Positions 19,530 through 28,769 of a stretch of 64,000 nt of DNA are shown piece after piece. The DNA comes from Pseudofrankia saprophytica (GTDB lineage: Bacteria; Actinomycetota; Actinomycetes; Frankiales; Frankiaceae): the NCBI RefSeq assembly GCF_000235425.2, contig NZ_KI912266.1, forward strand, positions 2,400,665 to 2,464,664, read 5' to 3'. Under the pieces are notes generated by a model. That model had not been told where the DNA came from. It saw only the letters and a program-made list of their open reading frames with translations, and searched no databases. Every line of letters begins with the position of its first letter. Position 1 is the first letter of the stretch. Position numbers and translations under genes: made by a program.

Positions 19530-20606
19530 ATGGGTCTGTCGATCGGCATCGTCGGGCTGCCCAACGTCGGTAAGTCGACGCTGTTCAACGCGTTGACCCG
19601 CAATGACGTGCTGGCGGCGAACTATCCCTTCGCGACGATCGAACCGAACGTCGGCGTCGTCGGCGTGCCCGACCCCCGGCTCGAGCGGCTCGGCAAGCTG
19701 TACAGCAGCCAGCGGATCGTGCCCGCCGCGGTGAGCTTCGTGGACATCGCCGGCCTGGTGCGGGGCGCCTCCGAGGGGCAGGGCCTCGGTAACAAGTTCC
19801 TCGCCAACATCCGTGAGTCGGACGCTGTGTGCCAGGTGGTCCGGGTGTTCTCCGACCCGGACGTGGTGCACGTCGACGGCCGGGTTGACCCGGCGGACGA
19901 CATCGCCACCATCAACACCGAGCTGGTTCTCGCCGATCTGCAGACCATCGACAACCGCCTGCCCAAGCTGACGAAGGAAGCGAAGGTCGACAAGACCAAG
20001 CAGCCCATGCTTGCGGCCGCCGAGGCGGCCAGGGCCGTCCTCGACCAGGGCAGGCCCCTGTCCGCCGAGCCCTCGATCGACCGTGCGCTGCTGCGAGAGT
20101 TGTTCCTCCTGACCGCGAAGCCGTTCCTCTACGTCTTCAACGTCGACGAGGACGCCCTCGCCGACGATGCCAGGCGTAAGGAGCTCGCCGACCTCGTCGC
20201 GCCCGCGGACGCCGTCGTGCTGTGCGCCAAGGTCGAGGCCGAACTGCTGGAGCTGCCCGAGGAGGATGCCGCCGAGCTGCTCGCCTCGCTCGGGCAGAGC
20301 GAGAGCGGCCTCGCGGCGTTGGCCAGGATCGGCTTCCACACGCTCGGCCTGCAGACCTACCTGACCGCGGGCCCCAAGGAGGCGCGCGCCTGGACCATCA
20401 AGAAGGGCGCCACGGCTCCCGAGGCCGCGGGCGTCATCCACAGCGATTTCCAGCGTGGTTTCATCAAGGCGGAGATCGTTTCGTTCGGCGACCTGATGGC
20501 GGCGGGCTCGATGGTCGCGGCTCGCGCGGCCGGCAAGGTTCGCATGGAGGGCAAGGACTACGTCATGGCCGACGGCGACGTCGTCGACTTCCGTTTCAAC
20601 GTCTGA
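19530..20606 (+). CDS. ychF: Redox/stress-linked P-loop ATPase YchF (Obg family)
   Basis: The 358-residue protein is YchF/OLA1, a translation-associated Obg-family P-loop protein that prefers ATP. It has G1 in [19 protein letters not shown]2 [13 protein letters not shown]3 [17 protein letters not shown] and NVDE in place of NKxD, which is the family's ATP-specific variant. A coiled-coil arm follows, then a C-terminal TGS domain ([18 protein letters not shown] to the end). Length is normal. Confidence 0.97.
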   Translation: MGLSIGIVGLPNVGKSTLFNALTRNDVLAANYPFATIEPNVGVVGVPDPRLERLGKLYSSQRIVPAAVSFVDIAGLVRGASEGQGLGNKFLANIRESDAVCQVVRVFSDPDVVHVDGRVDPADDIATINTELVLADLQTIDNRLPKLTKEAKVDKTKQPMLAAAEAARAVLDQGRPLSAEPSIDRALLRELFLLTAKPFLYVFNVDEDALADDARRKELADLVAPADAVVLCAKVEAELLELPEEDAAELLASLGQSESGLAALARIGFHTLGLQTYLTAGPKEARAWTIKKGATAPEAAGVIHSDFQRGFIKAEIVSFGDLMAAGSMVAARAAGKVRMEGKDYVMADGDVVDFRFNV

Positions 20607-20916
20607 CCCTTCCTCGGGCCGGAATGCCGAGGCTGCGGTGCGCGCGTTGATGGCCTGAGCCCGGCGGCGGTGGGAGAGCCGTGGCGCTTGGCATTGCTCA
20701 TGGAAATCAGCGGCGGCCGGACGCGGCCGCGGCGCGCAATGTGGTAACGCTGCAACGTGGTCGTTCTACTCGCGGTGCCCAGATGGCCTACGTCGGCGTT
20801 AGGCGGAAGGACCGGATGAGGGGGCCCGACGGGCCATACACCGCACCAGCGAATCCGTGCCTCCGCTCGGCGAGATACGGGCCCGTCCCCGCCTACCGCT
20901 TACGATCGCTACTAGT
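20607..20916. other. Intergenic region ychF to GT2
   Basis: About 310 bases hold no supported gene. No strong terminator hairpin was found after ychF. Confidence 0.4.
20901..20916 (+). promoter_or_regulatory. Possible -10 of the GT2 gene
   Basis: TACGAT lies 10 nt before a GTG start. The spacing is longer than at the other leaderless genes, so support is weaker. Confidence 0.35.
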
Positions 20917-22215
20917 GTGAACATCGGGACTGCCAAGATGACTCGTGCGTACCCTGGCCCGCGGCGCTGGGACGCGCCGCCGAGGCTGACCGCGCCGACC
21001 GCCGTCATCGAGGTAGAACTCTCGGCCGAGGCGCCGCGGTTTCCGTCCGCCCGCGCGGTCCAGGCGCTCATCCGCCTTCACGGCCACCCGATGGGTATTC
21101 TGCGGCTCTCGGGCGCTGATATCGCCGGGGGTCTCGGGACGCTGCGCGAGAAGATAGAATATGATCTTGGTCCGGCCGTGCGGGAGCATCTCGCCGCGGA
21201 CGGTGTCGCGGTACCTCCCGGCCCGTTGGCCGCCATTCTTCCCAGCTCGGACGCATGCCGTAGGACGGCGCCGAAGGATTTTGGGGTCAGCGTCGTCGTC
21301 AATGCGTGTGAAGCCTCGCCGGAGCTGGTGAGGGCCCTGGCCAGCATCCAGGCACAGACCAGGTTGCCCGACGAGCTGATAGTGGTCGACAACCGTCCCA
21401 CGACCAGCGGGATACCCGGCCTGCTCAAGGAGCTGGAGCTCGGGTCCGTGACCTATGTACCCGAGCCCGTCAAAGGACTCGCTCGCGCCCGCAACACCGG
21501 CCTGGCCGTGGCGTCCGGCGAGCTGGTCGCTTTTACGGACGACGACGTCATCGCAGACCCGTCGTGGCTCGAGGTTCTTGTCTCCGGATTTGAGGACGAG
21601 AATGTGGCTGCCGTGACGGGGTTGATTCTTCCGGCGGAGCTCGAGACCGAGCCGCAGATCCTGTTCGAGGAGTTCGGCGGTTTCAACAAAGGTTATGAAC
21701 GCCGGCGTTTCGACCTGCACCTGAACCGCCCCGAGAATCCGCTCTTCCCGTTCAGTGCGGGCATGTTCGGCAGCGGCGCGAACGCGGCCTTCAGAGCATC
21801 GCTGCTGCGGAGGCTCGGCGGGTTCGACGTGAGTCTCGGCACCGGCACGCCTTCGCGCGGGGGCGAGGATCTGGATATCTTCCTCACCGTCATCCAGGCG
21901 GGGGAGGCAATCGTCTACGAGCCCGGCGCCATCATGTGGCATTCGCACCACCGGGGATACCGGGACCTGCGCCGGCAGATGCACAACTACGGGGTGGGCC
22001 TCGGGGCGATGATGGCCAAGCGCGTCCTGACCAGTCGTGCCGAGCGGCGTGAGCTCCTACGGCTGGCTCCCGAGTGCGCGCGCTACCTGCTGGACCCGCG
22101 CAGCCCCAAGAACGAGAAGAAGAACCCTGCCTACCCCAGGTCGCTCACGCTGTTGGAGCTCGTCGGCGTCGTGCGCGGCCCGTTCGCCTACCTCGCCAGC
22201 AGGCGATCATCCTGA
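20917..22215 (+). CDS. GT2 glycosyltransferase with extra N-terminal domain
   Basis: This protein of about 432 residues has an N-terminal domain of about 100 residues (AVQALIRLHGHPMGILRL) followed by a GT-A domain. Motifs include VSVVVNACEASPELVRAL, KGLARARNTGLAVASGELV, the DXD AFTDDDVIADPSW, GSGANAAFRASLLRRLGGFD and RGGEDLDIF (catalytic ED). It is a clear paralogue of the first half of the opposing gene at 22297-24537, sharing both domains. The start is uncertain: GTG 20917 or ATG 20938. Confidence 0.86.
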   Translation: MNIGTAKMTRAYPGPRRWDAPPRLTAPTAVIEVELSAEAPRFPSARAVQALIRLHGHPMGILRLSGADIAGGLGTLREKIEYDLGPAVREHLAADGVAVPPGPLAAILPSSDACRRTAPKDFGVSVVVNACEASPELVRALASIQAQTRLPDELIVVDNRPTTSGIPGLLKELELGSVTYVPEPVKGLARARNTGLAVASGELVAFTDDDVIADPSWLEVLVSGFEDENVAAVTGLILPAELETEPQILFEEFGGFNKGYERRRFDLHLNRPENPLFPFSAGMFGSGANAAFRASLLRRLGGFDVSLGTGTPSRGGEDLDIFLTVIQAGEAIVYEPGAIMWHSHHRGYRDLRRQMHNYGVGLGAMMAKRVLTSRAERRELLRLAPECARYLLDPRSPKNEKKNPAYPRSLTLLELVGVVRGPFAYLASRRSS

Positions 22216-22270
22216 TGCCGGCGCCGCGGCATTCATCCGTCGACCACCGGCGGGACCGCCGATCGCCGGC

Positions 22271-22301
22271 CCTGACCGGCGCCGTGTCAGCGCCGGTCAG
22301 G
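22271..22301. terminator. Bidirectional terminator between the two GT2 paralogues
   Basis: CCTGACCGGCGC and GCGCCGGTCAGG form a perfect 12-bp stem with a 7-nt loop. The right arm contains the stop codon of the minus-strand gene, so termination and stop overlap. Confidence 0.7.
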
Positions 22302-24537
22302 CCGCCCTGGTGAGGACGGCGACCTCGAACGTTCCCGCGCCGGCCTTCACCACGCCTGCCACCCGGAAGCTCGCGTGGTTCTTGGCCAAAGATTCCAGGA
22401 GCTCGGCGGTCGTGTAGTCGTCGTGGCATTCGACGACGATGTTGCGAACCCGCCCGATCCAGCTTTCGCAGGAGTCGAAGAGCTCGCGTTCGGCGCCCTC
22501 GATGTCACATTTGAGCAGGTCGATCTCGCGCTCGGCCCCGGCCTCGTCGAGGATCGACTCGAGGGTGCGCACCGGTGCCTCAAAGGACGTCGCGTCCGCT
22601 CGGCCTGCCTCCCCGGAGGTGAGCCGGAAGGCGTACTCGCCCTGCGACGTCGTCAACGTGGCCATCCGTTCCCACCCGCCCACACACACCTGGTGGACCG
22701 TGGCTGAGGCGCCGGCGAGATTGGCGCGGAGTACGGCGGCGTTGCCCGGCTCGGGTTCCACCGCGACGACGTGGGCGTCCGGCCACCGTGCGAGGAACCA
22801 TCGCGCGGACAAGCCGATGTTCGCGCCGAGATCGACGATCAGCCGTGGGGATGGTCCGACCACGGCGGAGACGGAGTCGTAGTCCCCGCGCTGGAAGATC
22901 TCGCGGAAGACCTCGAAGTCGGTGGAGTGGGTACGCAGGTGCAGCGGACCGCGCAAGGACTTCATCCGCAGTCGGACGGTCGCCGGGCGCGGCACGACCA
23001 GTGGCTCGAAGCGGGTGCCCGCGGACCGGAGGCGGAGGAGCGCCACGAGGTCGGCGGGGCCGGTCAGGTCTCGGGTGACCTTGCCCCAGAACTGGGCCAG
23101 CCCGGCGAGCTCACGCAGCCGTCGCCCTGGAACGGGCCGCGCCCCGCCCGGCGGCGAACCGGAGGATGGCGTGGCGAGCGGCGGTCGTGATGACGATGCC
23201 GCTGTGTCGATCTGAGCCCACGTGCGCGGTGGGCGCTTCCGCCGGGCGCGGACGTACAGCACCGGGCCCACGACGAAACCGCTGAACTCGGCTCCGATGA
23301 GCCGCCACCTGGCGCTGTTCGCTGTCGGGCTGACCGCCTCCCGGGTGCTCGTGCTCACCTTCCGGGACATCCAGACTCCGCGGGGCACCAACAGCGCCAC
23401 GTCGGCGCGGTGCTCCGGTATGTAGAGATGTTTCATCAGATACGCCGTCATACCGGTGCCGTAGTGGTACATCTGGCGGCGCAGCGACGAGAGGCTGCTG
23501 CGGTGGGTGTGCCACACGATGGCAGAGGGCTCGTAGGCCAGCCAGTGCCCGGCGAGGACGATCCGGGCGAAGGCGTCAAGGTCCTCGCCGCCGCCCGGAA
23601 GGGTGCCCGCGCCGAGGGCCTCGTCGAACCCGTCCAGCGCCCGCATCACCGAGGCGCGCACGGCGAAGTTGGCCCCAGTTCCGAAAATGCCCGAGGAATA
23701 GGGGTACGAGGGAATGCCCGGCGGGCGCTCGGTGAGGTGCCATAGACGGGGCCGGAAGCTGCCGGCCCAGTCGAGGCGCGCATCGAAATACCGTTCCGGC
23801 ATGCTCTCCAGCGTCGCCGTCGGGACCAGACCGGTCACGCAGGCGACGTCTGGCCGGCGCTTGAACCCGCGTACCAGGCCCTGTATCCATTCCGGGTCGA
23901 CCCGGGCGTCGTCGTCGGTGTAGGCGACGATCTCGGTCGTCGCCTCGAGCAGGCCGCGGTTGCGCGCGCACGAGAGGCCGGGACGGTCTTCTCGGACATA
24001 TTGAAAGCGGGGGTCTGTGCCCACCTCGCGGTCGAAGACCTGTCGGGTGGTCTCATCCCGGGACGCGTTGTCCACGATCAGGAACCGGAGCGGCTGGTAG
24101 GTCAGCGTCGACAGGCTGTGCAGCGTCTCGCGCAGCTGAGGGCCGCGGTCGCGCGTGCAGACGATGACGGTGACTTCGGGGCCGCCGTCGACGAGGGACA
24201 CACAGGTCGCCGGGCGGGCCGGCACCGCGAGGCTCGGCGGGCCGGCCCACTCGAGCCCGTCGGCGCGCAGGTGTTCCGCGATCAGGTCGCGGAACTCCTC
24301 CGTCGATCGCGCCTGGACCTCGCCGAGGTCCAGGGCCCCCTCCCGGAGCGGCACCTCGATGAACCCCAGCGGGTCGCCATGAAGACGGACGAGAACGCGG
24401 GCATCCGCGTACCGAACGCTCGTACCCTCGGGCTGGCGAGGGTCGGACAGCTCGAGCTGACAGCAAAGAGTCGGCTCGGGTTCCGCCAGGACATGTCCTG
24501 CCTGCCCAAGGCCGCGCGCGGCTCCCCGTAGCCCCAT
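22297..24537 (-). CDS. GT2 glycosyltransferase - FkbM methyltransferase fusion
   Basis: This 746-residue protein joins three parts. Residues about 1-120 match the N-terminal domain of the neighbouring GT2 (VLVRLHGDPLGFIEVPL). Residues about 125-400 are a GT-A domain (VTVIVCTRDRGPQLRETL, GLSCARNRGL, AYTDDDARVDPEW, GTGANFAVRASVMRAL, GGGEDLDAF). After a linker, residues about 510-746 are a class I SAM methyltransferase of the FkbM family (IVDLGANIGLSARWFLARW, VAVEPEPGNAAVLRANL, IDLLKCDIEGAERELF). It probably transfers a sugar and O-methylates the product or the acceptor. No frameshift separates the halves. Confidence 0.9.
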   Translation of the reverse strand: MGLRGAARGLGQAGHVLAEPEPTLCCQLELSDPRQPEGTSVRYADARVLVRLHGDPLGFIEVPLREGALDLGEVQARSTEEFRDLIAEHLRADGLEWAGPPSLAVPARPATCVSLVDGGPEVTVIVCTRDRGPQLRETLHSLSTLTYQPLRFLIVDNASRDETTRQVFDREVGTDPRFQYVREDRPGLSCARNRGLLEATTEIVAYTDDDARVDPEWIQGLVRGFKRRPDVACVTGLVPTATLESMPERYFDARLDWAGSFRPRLWHLTERPPGIPSYPYSSGIFGTGANFAVRASVMRALDGFDEALGAGTLPGGGEDLDAFARIVLAGHWLAYEPSAIVWHTHRSSLSSLRRQMYHYGTGMTAYLMKHLYIPEHRADVALLVPRGVWMSRKVSTSTREAVSPTANSARWRLIGAEFSGFVVGPVLYVRARRKRPPRTWAQIDTAASSSRPPLATPSSGSPPGGARPVPGRRLRELAGLAQFWGKVTRDLTGPADLVALLRLRSAGTRFEPLVVPRPATVRLRMKSLRGPLHLRTHSTDFEVFREIFQRGDYDSVSAVVGPSPRLIVDLGANIGLSARWFLARWPDAHVVAVEPEPGNAAVLRANLAGASATVHQVCVGGWERMATLTTSQGEYAFRLTSGEAGRADATSFEAPVRTLESILDEAGAEREIDLLKCDIEGAERELFDSCESWIGRVRNIVVECHDDYTTAELLESLAKNHASFRVAGVVKAGAGTFEVAVLTRAA

Positions 24538-25542
24538 CAGTGCCCAAACCTCTCGTCAAGTAGCCGGCGAGTCATTGTCGTACCGTCCGCGAACGATCGA
24601 CTTCCGGGCCGTGGCTGATGAAGCCGGACGACCGCGGTCGGAGGCGCTGGCGGCGACCCGTCAGAACCTCCGCGGCCCGATCGTCGTGGGCGACCCGCGA
24701 CGACGACCGTGGCGGCGCGCCGCTCGCGCGCCGCCAAAGACGGAGCACGGCCAGCTCGGCCGACACCTTCGCTCCCCGTCGCTGGTAGCCGATTAAGCGG
24801 TCCGTTCCTGATTTTCGGGCGGCGTCGGGCAACTCACAGAGGGCCTAATGTTTGTCACCAAATGATGGCGTCGTCGCCACGTGACGTGACAGTCGCGTGC
24901 CGGCCGGCCTCTCGTGGTGATCGTGTTCGGGCCGCGCTTTCTCGGCTATTTTTGGCCGAGTGTAGCAGGCTGAGACGAACTCATCCCTTGGGGGCGGTCC
25001 GCTGGTGAGTTCTGAGGTGGCGTGTGATCCACGACCTTCGCCTTGCTCCACTTTGCGGATCGTCTCTGGCGAACTCATGTCGCGGATCAGGGCGGAGCGA
25101 TGGCCATCAGCCGGTCCAAGGAGGTCGAGGACAATATTTGTCGAGGGCAATATTTACAGGCGAGTAGAAGTCTGGTGTCCTGGATGCCGGGGGGCGCCGC
25201 GTTGGTGCTCATGAAGCGCGGGCGTTGGTCGCCTTCTCGCGCCATAAAGTCGCCGAATTGTGCGTATCGCCGTCATGTAAACAAAGACTGGCCGGATCGG
25301 GCCGGGCGACGGTGGAGGAGGGAAGAAGAGCGCGGATGGTCGCCTGGTGAACCGCTGCTCGCCGCGTTGGCAAGACAAGTACGTCATCACGGCGCGGGAC
25401 TGGTGGGCCTATTCCCGTGTCGGCCCTGTGCGCGCCTGGCGGGTGGAGTCCCCGCCGCCCTCCGGGTCGCCCGGGCGCCGGATAGGATCGAACCTGCTGG
25501 CATATCCGTCCTGGGCGTCGTCCCGCCATTCGGGGAAGGTAG
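24538..25542. other. 1-kb divergent intergenic region
   Basis: No supported gene was found in about 1,000 bases between the fusion gene and the deacetylase gene. The segment 24850-25290 is AT-richer than the window. It contains a palindrome GACAATATTTGTC (25130-25142) with a half copy (CAATATTT) 18 bases later, which looks like regulator-binding DNA. Confidence 0.5.
25130..25155. promoter_or_regulatory. AT-rich palindrome with adjacent half-site
   Basis: GACAA-TAT-TTGTC (25130-25142) is a 13-bp palindrome, and CAATATTTAC follows at about 25148. This is a candidate operator in the long gap upstream of the deacetylase gene. Confidence 0.35.
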
Positions 25543-26364
25543 TTGACCACCGCGGGAGTTCGTGGAGAGGGCCATCTTCCGGTCCTCATGTTCCACAGCA
25601 TCGGGCGGGGAGCGAGTCCGGACTTCCAGCGCTGGCAGGTGGATCCGGGGCTGTTCAGGGAGCAGATCGACGCGCTGGCCGGGGCGGGGTACCGGCTTGT
25701 CGGGCTGTCCGAGGCTCTCGACGGCCCGGATGACCGGACGGTCGGGGTCACCTTCGACGACGCCTACAAGGATTTCGTCGAGGCCGCGGGAATCCTGCGC
25801 GCCGCGGGCTGTGGCGCCACGGTGTACGCACCGACGCGGTATGTCGGTGGCGAGGCGGCCTGGTTGCCGGGGCCCGACGCCCAGTTGCGGATCATGGACT
25901 GGTCGGAGCTGGCGGAGGTGGCGGCGGCGGGCATCGAGGTGGGCTCGCATGGGCACGCGCATCTCGAGATGGATGTCCTGCCGGCAGGTCGGATGCGTGG
26001 CGACATCGCGTTGAGCCGACGCATCCTGAGTGACAGCCTCGGGCTGACGATCCGCAGCTTCTGCTACCCGCACGGGTACAACTCGGCGGCGACCCGCGCC
26101 GCTGTCCGGGCCGCTGGCTTCGACTCGGCCTGTGAGGTCGGTTTCGGACTGCACACCAGGCAGGGGGACCGGTTCGCGGTCCGCCGCCTCATCGTCACCA
26201 ACGACACCCGGCCGCAGGACATGGAAACTCTGGTGCGCCATGGGCAGGGCATCCCGGACTCGCCCGCGCGGCGGGCCGCCCGCATCCCGTGGCGCCTCTA
26301 CCGTGCGGGGCGGTACTACGCACGCACGTCGGGCGGACGCCAGGTTCGGGCATCAGGCCGATGA
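25543..26364 (+). CDS. Polysaccharide deacetylase (CE4 / NodB-like)
   Basis: The 273-residue protein is a carbohydrate esterase family 4 deacetylase. Motif 1 is GVTFDDAYKDF (catalytic and metal Asp), motif 2 is EVGSHGHAHLEMD (metal His), and motif 3 is RSFCYPHGYNS. No signal peptide is visible, so it may act on a cytoplasmic or lipid-linked glycan, or need another export route. The TTG start has GGGGAAGG upstream. Its 3' end overlaps the convergent acyltransferase gene by 12 bases. Confidence 0.9.
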   Translation: MTTAGVRGEGHLPVLMFHSIGRGASPDFQRWQVDPGLFREQIDALAGAGYRLVGLSEALDGPDDRTVGVTFDDAYKDFVEAAGILRAAGCGATVYAPTRYVGGEAAWLPGPDAQLRIMDWSELAEVAAAGIEVGSHGHAHLEMDVLPAGRMRGDIALSRRILSDSLGLTIRSFCYPHGYNSAATRAAVRAAGFDSACEVGFGLHTRQGDRFAVRRLIVTNDTRPQDMETLVRHGQGIPDSPARRAARIPWRLYRAGRYYARTSGGRQVRASGR

Positions 26365-27603
26365 CGAGCGCGGCGGCGGTTGGTAGACGGCGCGGCGGGC
26401 CAGCGCCGAGATGACGGCCTCCAGCGGGCCGCGGCGGCCGGTCAGGCGCCACAGGGACGCGAGGACCAGCATGGGGATCACCTGCTGGAGGTACAGCCAG
26501 GCATAGCTGTCACCCCGTGGCAGCTCGGTCGAGAGCACCCACGCGTGCAGGGTGTACCAGGTCAGCGTCATCGAGCCCACCGCCGCCAGCGGCCAGATCA
26601 CGACCGCCGCGGCCGCCCCGAGCCGGGCGACGAGCAGGGCGGCGCCGAGCAGCGCCACGGCCGTGCCGGTGGTGTGCAGCAGATCGAGCGGCGCGGACGC
26701 GTGCGGGGTGTCGACGGCGAGCCACCACCAGGACTGCGTGGGCGTGCTGCCGTACAGCCCGCCTTCGAGCAGGGACGGCACCTCGCCGGGCGCGATCGGG
26801 CCGACGCCCGGCAGGACCGAGTCCGCGGCCAGCAGCGCGTCGCGGCCGCCGAGCGGGCCGAGCAGCAGCCACGACAGTGATGAGGCCGCCACCGCCACCG
26901 CCGCGCCCGCGCCGAGCAGCAGGCCGGCGACCCGTGTCGAGCGCAGGTCGAGCCGGCCGACGAGCATGCCGGCACTGAGGTAGCCGATCCAGGCCAGCGC
27001 GGGGTAGTAGCCGGTCAGCAGGATCGTGAGGGTGAGCCGCCATGGCGAGACGACCAGGTCGTCGAAGGACGGGTTGCTCATCAGCGGTTCGGGCAGATGT
27101 GGCCGGACCAGCTGGCTCAGCAGCGGCTCGGCGAGCAGGGCGCTCGCCGCGACCACGGCGAGCACCCACCGGGGGGCGCGCAGCAGCGGCAGCGCCAACA
27201 CGAAGAACACCGCGTAGTACGGCAGGATCACGGCGACCGGCGTGCCCGTCAGGCCGAGCATCAGGCCGATGGCGCCGATGCACACCGCCCGGACGAAGGT
27301 CGAGGTACGAGGGTGGGCGGCTCGGGAGGTCACCAGCGTGAGTGCCACGCCGGCGAGCACGGCGAACGCCGCGGCCGCCCTCCCGGCCGCCACCAGGTGC
27401 GCCGTGGTCAACCGGCCCTGGTCGTCGAACGGCGGTATGACGTGCGTCGCGACCATTCCCAGCAGCGCCGCGCCCCGCGCCGCGTCAACCCCGATGATCC
27501 GCCCCCGTGCCGCCGAGACCACGCTCGTCGTGGCGCTGGGCGTCGCGGCCGCGGGAACGGCGCTGGCGCCGCCCCCCGCGACCCGCTCGGGAAAGTCCGA
27601 CAT
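26353..27603 (-). CDS. Membrane acyltransferase-like protein (DUF418 / HGSNAT type)
   Basis: The 416-residue protein has about ten hydrophobic helices. It starts with the conserved RGRIIGVDAARGAALLGMVATHV, typical of heparan-alpha-glucosaminide N-acetyltransferase-like and DUF418 proteins. The C-terminal part holds MTLTWYTLHAWVL, a feature of DUF418. It may acylate a surface glycan, which fits the adjacent deacetylase and glycosyltransferases, but the substrate is unknown. It is divergent from the ABC exporter. Confidence 0.8.
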   Translation of the reverse strand: MSDFPERVAGGGASAVPAAATPSATTSVVSAARGRIIGVDAARGAALLGMVATHVIPPFDDQGRLTTAHLVAAGRAAAAFAVLAGVALTLVTSRAAHPRTSTFVRAVCIGAIGLMLGLTGTPVAVILPYYAVFFVLALPLLRAPRWVLAVVAASALLAEPLLSQLVRPHLPEPLMSNPSFDDLVVSPWRLTLTILLTGYYPALAWIGYLSAGMLVGRLDLRSTRVAGLLLGAGAAVAVAASSLSWLLLGPLGGRDALLAADSVLPGVGPIAPGEVPSLLEGGLYGSTPTQSWWWLAVDTPHASAPLDLLHTTGTAVALLGAALLVARLGAAAAVVIWPLAAVGSMTLTWYTLHAWVLSTELPRGDSYAWLYLQQVIPMLVLASLWRLTGRRGPLEAVISALARRAVYQPPPRSSSA

Positions 27604-27722
27604 GCACCCAGCCTCTCAGCCCGCCAGCTGCTGTGACCATTGGCCACGGCCGTCCGGGTCTCGCGCGCAGCGAGTCTCCGACGACCGGCCTGAGATGCCA
27701 GCAATAGGACGATTGGGGGCGG

Positions 27723-27735
27723 TACTGTCCACGCC
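27723..27735 (+). promoter_or_regulatory. Leaderless promoter -10 of the ABC ATPase gene
   Basis: TACTGT is followed after 7 nt by the ATG. Confidence 0.5.
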
Positions 27736-28734
27736 ATGGGCCCGACGGCGCGGGGTGAGGCTGTTCGGCCGCCGGGGCGCACCGAACCGTCAGCTGACGG
27801 CGATGTTCTCGAGTGCGAAGGGCTCGTCCGGCGGTTCGGGGAGCGGACCGCTGTCGACCACGTAAGTCTGCGGATCGCGCCGGGCGAGACCTACGGGCTG
27901 ATCGGGCCGAACGGCGCGGGCAAGACGACGACGATCTCGATGATCGCCGGGATCCTCGCCCCGGACGAGGGACGGATCGCCGTCGCCGGGCTGCCGATGA
28001 CCACCCGGTCCGCGGCGGCGAAGGCGCTCGTCGGTCTCGTCCCGCAGGACGTCGCGCTCTACGAGGACCTGACCGTGCGGGAGAACCTGCGGTTCTTCGG
28101 CCGCCTGCAGCAGCTCCCGCGCCGCGAGCTTGCCGCTCGCATCGCCGAGGTGCTCGACGTCGTGGGCCTGGCCGACCGAGCAGGGGACCGGGTGTCGGAG
28201 TGCTCCGGCGGCATGAAGCGGCGGGCGAACATCGCCGTCGGCCTGCTGCACGAGCCCCGGCTGCTGATCCTCGACGAGCCGACGGTCGGCGTGGATCCAC
28301 AGAGCCGCAACCAGATCCTGGAGAGCATCGGGGCGCTCGGCGTCGCCGGGATGTCGGTCCTCTACACCACGCACTACATGGAGGAGGCCGAACGGCTCTG
28401 CGACCGGGTCGGGATCATCGACGACGGCCGGATCGTCGCGGAGGGCACGCGCCGCGAGCTCATCGCCCGCATCGGCGAGCACGACCGGATCAACGTGGCC
28501 GCGACCGGCCCGCTCGACCGCTTCGCCGCGGCGGCGGCAGGCCTGTCCGGCGTGGTGAGCGCCGATGTGGTCGAGGGCGGCCTGACTGTGGCGGCGGCCT
28601 CCGCGGCCGCGGTGCTCGCGCCACTGGTCGCCGCCGGCGAGCGGGCGGGGGTCGCCATCGGCGCTGTCGAGGTGTCTGAGCCCGACCTGGAAACCGTCTT
28701 CCTGCACGTGACCGGCAAGACGCTGCGTGACTGA
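27736..28734 (+). CDS. ABC exporter ATP-binding protein
   Basis: This 332-residue ATPase of an ABC-2 (DrrA-like) exporter shows Walker A GLIGPNGAGKTTT, Q-loop VPQDVALYEDLTVREN, signature CSGGMKRR, Walker B LLILDEPTVGVD and the H-loop in YTTHYMEEAE. A C-terminal domain of about 90 residues follows (DUF4162-like). It is first in a three-gene operon with two permeases. The exported substrate is unknown; lipid, glycan or drug are possible. Confidence 0.93.
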   Translation: MGPTARGEAVRPPGRTEPSADGDVLECEGLVRRFGERTAVDHVSLRIAPGETYGLIGPNGAGKTTTISMIAGILAPDEGRIAVAGLPMTTRSAAAKALVGLVPQDVALYEDLTVRENLRFFGRLQQLPRRELAARIAEVLDVVGLADRAGDRVSECSGGMKRRANIAVGLLHEPRLLILDEPTVGVDPQSRNQILESIGALGVAGMSVLYTTHYMEEAERLCDRVGIIDDGRIVAEGTRRELIARIGEHDRINVAATGPLDRFAAAAAGLSGVVSADVVEGGLTVAAASAAAVLAPLVAAGERAGVAIGAVEVSEPDLETVFLHVTGKTLRD

Positions 28735-28769
28735 GGCGGACCTGTGACCGAGCCGGCCGAGGCCGCCGC

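Noticed and set aside
24845..25546. Open frames in the 1-kb gap on both strands
   Set aside because: Short, motif-free frames in DNA less GC-rich than coding parts; judged non-coding.
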